From contig SVLW01000003.1 of the NCBI GenBank assembly GCA_015067705.1, positions 67,928 to 100,946 on the forward strand: DNA of 33,019 nt. The letters are read 5' to 3'. The notes beneath the pieces are model-generated. The model had not been told where the DNA came from. It saw nothing but the letters and a program-made list of their open reading frames with translations, and ran no database searches. A program made the position numbers and the translations under genes. Source of the DNA: Oscillospiraceae bacterium (GTDB taxonomy: Bacteria; Bacillota; Clostridia; Oscillospirales; QAMX01). Of this stretch, positions 28,181 through 33,019 are shown piece by piece (positions within the stretch are counted from its first letter, which is position 1; each line of letters starts with the position of its first letter).

Positions 28181-29395
28181 TTATGCCTTTCTCATTCTGA
28201 GAATATCCCCGGGCTGTACCGCAAAGGGCACCGCCGCGCCGTAATGCGCCGCGGGCGTGCGGGCGTCCTGGGTGGCTTCGCCGTTTTTGTCCGTCATCTC
28301 CCCCATCACCATACGCCGCACCGGCACGCCGGGGGAGAGGATCTCCACTTCGTTCCCAGTGTACACCCGGTTGCGCTGTTCAAACACCATGCGGCCCTCC
28401 GCCGCGTCATAGTCCTTCACCACGCCCGCGAATACGCAGTCCTGCCGGTATCCCGGCCCCGCGGCGGTCTCGTGCTGCAGCTCGCCAAAGTAAAATCCCC
28501 GGGTGAAGTCCCGGTGGCTCACGGCGGAGAGCTCCGCCATGGCGGCGTCCGTATCCGGTGTCTCGCCCCGCGCCAGGGCATCCATCACCTGCCGGTACGC
28601 ATTCGTCACCGTGGCCACATAATAGGGCGACTTCATGCGCCCCTCGATCTTGAAGGACGACACCCCCGCGTCCTGCAGCTGGTCCAGGAAGCGGATGGCG
28701 CAGAGATCCCGGGAACTTAAAATCGTCATGCCCTCCCCGTCCTCATGAACCGGGAAATATTCGCCGGGGCGGGTCTCCTCCATGAGGGCATACTGCCAGC
28801 GGCAGGGCTGGGCGCATTCGCCCCGGTTGCCGCTGCGTCCGGCGAGGTAGGCGCTGATCATGCAGCGGCCGGAATAGGACATACACATGGCCCCATGCAC
28901 AAAGGCCTCCAGTTCCAGATCCTCCGGCACCTTCGCCCGGAGCTCTGCAATCTGCGAAAGACTCATCTCCCGCGCCAATACCACCCGGGACGCACCCAGA
29001 TCGCGGTACACCATGGCGGAGGCATAGTTCTGGCAGTTGGCCTGGGTGCTGACGTGCACCGGCAGCTCCGGCACCGCCCGTTTGATCTCCGCGATGACGC
29101 CGATATCCGACACGATCACCGCATCCACGCCGATGGCCTGAAGTTCTCTGGCATAAGGCGCGATCTCGGGGATCTCGCTGTTATAGGCATAGCAGTTCAC
29201 GGTCACATAGACCTTTTTGCCCATGCGGTGCGCCGTCTCCACCGCCGTGGCCAGGCGCTCCATGGTGAAGCCCACGCCTGCCGCCCTGAGCTGCAGCTTC
29301 GGGCCGCCCAGATACACCGCGTCCGCCCCGAAGTGCAGCGCCGTCTCCAAACATTCCAGATCTCCCGCAGGAGCCAAAAGTTCCGGTTTATTCAT
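28181..29395 (-). CDS. Peptidase U32 family protein, probably TrhP-like tRNA hydroxylation protein
   Basis: U32 proteins were named as peptidases, but the studied bacterial ones (TrhP, RlhA) are iron-sulfur proteins that hydroxylate tRNA or 23S rRNA using prephenate. The 404-residue protein begins MNKPELLAPAGDLECLETAL, has the family signature EAFVHGAMC (163-171), and keeps Cys171, Cys178, Cys194 and Cys198, the expected iron-sulfur ligands. Its length and single domain favour TrhP over RlhA, but this is not proven. ATG 29395 follows GGAGG. The frame extends to 29458, but that region holds the promoter. Confidence 0.87.
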   Translation of the reverse strand: MNKPELLAPAGDLECLETALHFGADAVYLGGPKLQLRAAGVGFTMERLATAVETAHRMGKKVYVTVNCYAYNSEIPEIAPYARELQAIGVDAVIVSDIGVIAEIKRAVPELPVHVSTQANCQNYASAMVYRDLGASRVVLAREMSLSQIAELRAKVPEDLELEAFVHGAMCMSYSGRCMISAYLAGRSGNRGECAQPCRWQYALMEETRPGEYFPVHEDGEGMTILSSRDLCAIRFLDQLQDAGVSSFKIEGRMKSPYYVATVTNAYRQVMDALARGETPDTDAAMAELSAVSHRDFTRGFYFGELQHETAAGPGYRQDCVFAGVVKDYDAAEGRMVFEQRNRVYTGNEVEILSPGVPVRRMVMGEMTDKNGEATQDARTPAAHYGAAVPFAVQPGDILRMRKA

Positions 29396-29429
29396 AAACT
29401 TCCTCCGAAAAGCAATCACAAGTGAGGAT

Positions 29430-29458
29430 AGTATACCAAATCCCGCGAAAAATCTCAA
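29430..29458 (-). promoter_or_regulatory. Sigma-A promoter of the U32 gene
   Basis: TTGAGA (29458-29453) and TATACT (29435-29430) with a 17 bp spacer, preceded by the ABC operon terminator. Confidence 0.84.
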
Positions 29459-29475
29459 GTCCCCCGCATCAGCGG

Positions 29476-29509
29476 CAAAAAAACACCCGCAGGGAATCCT
29501 GCGGGTGTT
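29476..29509 (-). terminator. Intrinsic terminator of the ABC exporter operon
   Basis: AACACCCGCAGG and CCTGCGGGTGTT (29482-29493 and 29498-29509) make a perfect 12 bp stem with a 4 nt loop, followed on the minus strand by a T run of about seven. Confidence 0.93.
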
Positions 29510-29527
29510 CCGGTAAGGCGCGTTGCC

Positions 29528-31303
29528 TTAGTCCATCTGGGACGTATAGAGCTCATAGTATCTGCCCTTCTGGGCAATGAGCTCGTCATGGGTGCCGTTT
29601 TCCACGATCTGCTTATCCGCCACATAGAGGATGCGGCAGTTCTTGATGGTGGAAAGACGGTGGGCGATGATGAAGGACGTGCGGCCCTTCAGAAGGGCGT
29701 TCAGACCCTGCTGCACCAAAAGCTCGGTCTTGGTGTCGATGGCAGAGGTGGCTTCGTCCAGGATCAGGATCCGCGGGTCAGCCAGCAGGGTACGGGCAAA
29801 ACTGATGAGCTGGCGCTGACCGGCAGACAGGGAGGAACCACGCTCGCGCACCTCGGTCTGATAGCCGTCGGGCATCTGGCGGATGAAGTCGTCCGCGTGA
29901 ACGGCCTTCGCCGCGGCATAGACCTCCTCGTCGGTGGCGTCCAGACGGCCATAACGGATGTTGTCCATGATGGTGCCGGTGAAGAGGAAGGTATCCTGCA
30001 GCATCATACCCATCTGGGAACGCAGGGAGGAAATGGTGACGTCATAGATGGAGTGGCCATCGATGGTGATGGAGCCCTCCTGAATGTCATAGAAGCGGGC
30101 AAGCAGGGAGATGACCGTGCTCTTGCCGGCGCCGGTGGGGCCGACAAGCGCGATGCTCTCGCCGGGCTCCGCCACCAGATTCAGATGCTCCAGCACGTTG
30201 TTGCCGGCTTCATAGGCAAAGGTGACGTCGCGGAATTCCACGCGGCCGGAGATCTGGGGCAGTGCGTATGCGCCCTCGTGGTCGTCGATGGATACCGGCT
30301 CATCCAGCACCTGGAAGATACGCTCCAGATAGGCCGTGGTGTTGATGAGGTTGTTATACAGGTTACCCAGCATCTGAATCGGCATCCAGAAGCGGAAAAC
30401 ATAGCCGATAAAGGTGAGGATGGTACCAAGGGAGATATCCGCAAAGATATTGGCGGCGGCGGAATAATAAATGCCAAGCTTTACGGTGTTGGACAGAAGC
30501 GAGATCACCGGCCAGATGGTGCCGCCCAGCATGACGGCGCGCATCCAGGCATTCCGCACATCCTGTGCCAGACCGCCGTAGATCTCATAGTTCATGGCCT
30601 CACGGTCAAAGCTCTGGGTGACCTTCATACCGTTGATGGACTCATGGAGATAGGCGTTGATGTTGGAGTTCTTGTTGGAGAGCTTCTGGCGTGCGCGGCG
30701 CTGGGGGGACTTGATGAGGAACATAAAGCCCACGAAGAGCGGCATGGTGGCCAGGGTCAGAAGCGTCAGCTTCGGGCTGGTGATGAACATAAAGACGATG
30801 ATCGCCAGCAAGCTGAAGGTTTCCAGAATGATATTGACGACGCCGTTTGAGAGGAAGTCGGCCACGGCATTGACGTAGTTCACCACGCGGGTGAGAATCT
30901 TGCCGTGGGGACGGGAGTCGTAATAATCAAAGGGAAGCTTCTGCAGATGCTCAAAGAGGTCATGACGGATCTCGGAGATGATGGTCTGACCCACGCGGTT
31001 GGTGATGAGGATACGCCAGCGGTTGATCAGAATAATGGCGGCCACGATCACCACAAAGGCGCCGGCCATGAGCCACAATCCCTTGATATTGCCGTTCGGG
31101 ATCAGGTTATCCACCGCCATACCGGTGAACTGGGGCGTGATCAGGCTTAAAAGCGTGGAGACCACGCTGAGGAAGAGCGCAAAGATCAGCTGTTTGCCAT
31201 AGCGCTTGATGTACTTAAAGGATCGTTTCAGATGGGTTGAGTCAAACGGAGAATCCAGTTCCTCGTCCACATTGAATTTATTACGCTTTTTGCGGGCATC
31301 CAT
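29528..31303 (-). CDS. ABC exporter half-transporter (second subunit of a heterodimer)
   Basis: The 591-residue protein has a six-helix membrane domain (about 35-330) and a C-terminal ATPase domain. Walker A is GPTGAGKST, Walker B ends ILILDE with the catalytic Glu, and the signature motif is LSAGQ instead of LSGGQ. Its partner upstream has the opposite defects, which is the pattern of heterodimeric multidrug-type exporters such as LmrCD and BmrCD. The substrate is unknown: drugs, lipids or peptides are possible. Its ATG overlaps the stop of the partner by 1 nt (TGATG), so the two are made together. A terminator follows. Confidence 0.93.
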   Translation of the reverse strand: MDARKKRNKFNVDEELDSPFDSTHLKRSFKYIKRYGKQLIFALFLSVVSTLLSLITPQFTGMAVDNLIPNGNIKGLWLMAGAFVVIVAAIILINRWRILITNRVGQTIISEIRHDLFEHLQKLPFDYYDSRPHGKILTRVVNYVNAVADFLSNGVVNIILETFSLLAIIVFMFITSPKLTLLTLATMPLFVGFMFLIKSPQRRARQKLSNKNSNINAYLHESINGMKVTQSFDREAMNYEIYGGLAQDVRNAWMRAVMLGGTIWPVISLLSNTVKLGIYYSAAANIFADISLGTILTFIGYVFRFWMPIQMLGNLYNNLINTTAYLERIFQVLDEPVSIDDHEGAYALPQISGRVEFRDVTFAYEAGNNVLEHLNLVAEPGESIALVGPTGAGKSTVISLLARFYDIQEGSITIDGHSIYDVTISSLRSQMGMMLQDTFLFTGTIMDNIRYGRLDATDEEVYAAAKAVHADDFIRQMPDGYQTEVRERGSSLSAGQRQLISFARTLLADPRILILDEATSAIDTKTELLVQQGLNALLKGRTSFIIAHRLSTIKNCRILYVADKQIVENGTHDELIAQKGRYYELYTSQMD

Positions 31304-33019
31304 CAGACTGCACCCCCTTCCTCGGTGATACCGTTCTGCAGGCAGTAAACACTGTAGTAATAGCCACGTTTTGCAAGCAGTTCCTCATGGGTGCCGCACT
31401 CAGAGATCCGGCCGTTTTCCAGAATGTAGATGCAGTCCGCATCACGCACAGAGGAAATACGCTGGGCAACGATGAGGGTGGTGGCTTTCTTCTTGCGGGC
31501 GCGCAGATGCTCCTGGATATAGGCCTCGGTGTCCATATCGACGGCGGAGGTGGTGTCGTCCAGGATCAGGATGGGCGTGTCATAGGCCAGCGCACGGGCC
31601 AGTGCGATTCTCTGCTTCTGGCCGCCGGACAGACCCACGCCGCGCTCACCAATGACAGTGTCATAGCCGTCCGGCGTGCGGCGGATAAAGCCGTCCGCGT
31701 CTGCGTCCACGGCGCACTCGATGACCTGCGCCTCTTCCATATCGGGATTACCGTAGGAGATGTTGGCGTCAATGGTCTCGGAGAACAGGAACACGTCCTG
31801 CATACTCATACCGATGATGCCGCGCAGGGCGTTTAAGTCATACTGACGGACATCCACGCCGTCCACATACACGGTGCCGGCGGTGGCGTCCATAAAGCGG
31901 GAAATCATGGACACCAGCGTGGTCTTGCCGCAGCCGGTGGGGCCCATGATGCCGATGGTCTGGCCCGCCTTTGCCTTCAGGTTGATATCCTGCAGCACGG
32001 GACCCTTGCTGGTGGGGTACTTATACTCCACATTGCGGAATTCGATATCGCCGCGGGGCGCCGTCGGACGATAGGCGCGGGCAGGATTCTCGATCTCCGG
32101 CTTTGCGAAGTAGATGGTCATGATCTTCTCGGCGGAGGCCAGGAAGCGCTGGTAGTCATTGATGACGGTACCGATCATGTTCATGGGGCCGGACAGCGCC
32201 CAGGACATGGACATGAAAAGGCTCAGGTCGCCCAGGGTCATCTCGCCGGTGATACAGAAGATGCCGCCGAAGAGCAGAAGCACCACGTTCAGGCAGTTGG
32301 AGAAACCGTCCAGAATCGGGGCATAGCGCTGCCAGGTACGGACAGTATTGATGGATGCATCCCGGAAGGCCAGGTTCTTCTCTTCAAAGCGCTCCATCTC
32401 ATAGTCCTCGCGGACAAAGGCCTTGACCACGCGGTTGCCGGAGATATTCTCCTGGACGGTGGTATTGAGCTGAGACACGCATTCGCGCACCCGGTCGTGG
32501 GCGGGACGCATATGGCGGCGCACCTTCACCGTCAGAAACACGGTAAAAGGCGTGAAGAGCAGCGCCATCAGCGCCAGCTTCCAGTTATAGATCAAAAAGA
32601 CGATCAGAGTCGCCGCAAAGGTCAGGAAGTTGGTGATGGACTGCGGGATCAGGAAAATGGTGAAGTGACGCACCCAGTCCAGGTCGCCGGTGAGCTTCAT
32701 CATCAGGTCGCCGGTACGGTTGGCGCCATAGTAGTTCTGATCCATCTTCTGCAGCTTTGCATAAAGCTGCTTTCTCAGATCACGTTCCGTGTTCTGAGAG
32801 CCCAGTTCCAGTAAAAACTGGGACGAATAGGTGCAAATCACAAAAAGCACCGCACAGGCAATACAGCCGACACACAGCGGTCCCAAAAGACTCGTCTGCC
32901 CGCCATCGATGACGTCATCGATGATCATGGCATAGAGGATGGGACTGATGATGTTGAACACCACGCAGCAGACACTGAGTATCATGCCGAACACCATTTT
33001 GCCCATGTTTTCTCGGGCG
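31303..33019 (-). CDS. ABC exporter half-transporter (first subunit), N-terminus cut by window edge
   Basis: The reading frame stays open to the right edge, so the true start and the first residues lie outside; the in-frame ATG at 33006 is probably internal. The visible 571 or so residues contain the membrane domain and an ATPase domain with Walker A GPTGCGKT, a normal LSGGQ signature, and Walker B ILILDD, where Asp replaces the catalytic Glu. It is therefore the subunit carrying the weak ATP site, as in LmrC/BmrC or TM287. It overlaps the next gene by 1 nt. Regulation cannot be judged, because the promoter is not in the window. Confidence 0.92.
   Translation of the reverse strand, partial: ARENMGKMVFGMILSVCCVVFNIISPILYAMIIDDVIDGGQTSLLGPLCVGCIACAVLFVICTYSSQFLLELGSQNTERDLRKQLYAKLQKMDQNYYGANRTGDLMMKLTGDLDWVRHFTIFLIPQSITNFLTFAATLIVFLIYNWKLALMALLFTPFTVFLTVKVRRHMRPAHDRVRECVSQLNTTVQENISGNRVVKAFVREDYEMERFEEKNLAFRDASINTVRTWQRYAPILDGFSNCLNVVLLLFGGIFCITGEMTLGDLSLFMSMSWALSGPMNMIGTVINDYQRFLASAEKIMTIYFAKPEIENPARAYRPTAPRGDIEFRNVEYKYPTSKGPVLQDINLKAKAGQTIGIMGPTGCGKTTLVSMISRFMDATAGTVYVDGVDVRQYDLNALRGIIGMSMQDVFLFSETIDANISYGNPDMEEAQVIECAVDADADGFIRRTPDGYDTVIGERGVGLSGGQKQRIALARALAYDTPILILDDTTSAVDMDTEAYIQEHLRARKKKATTLIVAQRISSVRDADCIYILENGRISECGTHEELLAKRGYYYSVYCLQNGITEEGGAV

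Noticed and set aside
29396-29458. Upstream extension of the U32 gene
   Set aside because: It would contain the -10 and -35 boxes of its own promoter, and the family start is at MNKPELLAPAG.

Overview
This window is a 33 kb piece of a chromosome rich in G and C. It most likely comes from an anaerobic clostridium (Bacillota, class Clostridia). Supporting signs are the gene order rplS-lepB-rbgA-rnhB-yraN, the yceD-rpmF pair, tig-clpP-clpX-lon-engB, zinc-type L28, strong AGGAGG ribosome binding sites, and sigma-A promoters that nearly always have a 17 bp spacer. The presence of carbohydrate enzymes fits a gut commensal, but that is inference. No rRNA, CRISPR array, insertion sequence or prophage was seen.

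Layout. Positions 1-3854 (minus strand) hold a DUF134 regulator cut by the window edge, plsY, der, and a PDZ/radical-SAM-like DUF512 protein. Positions 3904-4711 (minus) hold yceD-rpmF with its own promoter and terminator. Positions 4900-5021 (minus) hold a lone tRNA-Gln(CUG) with promoter and terminator. Positions 5106-11856 (plus) run rpmB, rplS, lepB, rbgA, rnhB, yraN, an M19 dipeptidase, thrC and a metallophosphoesterase. Positions 11860-18430 (plus) are a protein quality-control block: tig, clpP, clpX, terminator, lon, engB, terminator. Next are a TRIC-family membrane protein (plus) and a convergent CPBP membrane protease (minus). Positions 20163-28125 are an accessory carbohydrate region: a sorbose-1-phosphate-reductase-like zinc dehydrogenase (plus), facing a glycoside hydrolase family 2 beta-galactosidase followed by an iron alcohol dehydrogenase (minus), and a protein with two pectate-lyase-like segments (minus). 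The end holds a U32 protein and a two-gene heterodimeric ABC exporter, cut at the right edge (both minus).

How the genes work together. The left two thirds is growth machinery: ribosomal proteins, ribosome-assembly GTPases (Der, RbgA, EngB), secretion (LepB), phospholipid synthesis (PlsY), and protein folding and turnover (trigger factor, ClpXP, Lon). The right third is more strain-specific. I did not find a convincing undescribed multi-gene system. The best leads are three 19-bp-spaced direct repeats at the GH2 promoter, the altered nucleophile motif of that GH2 enzyme, and the signal-less double pectate-lyase-like protein next to it.
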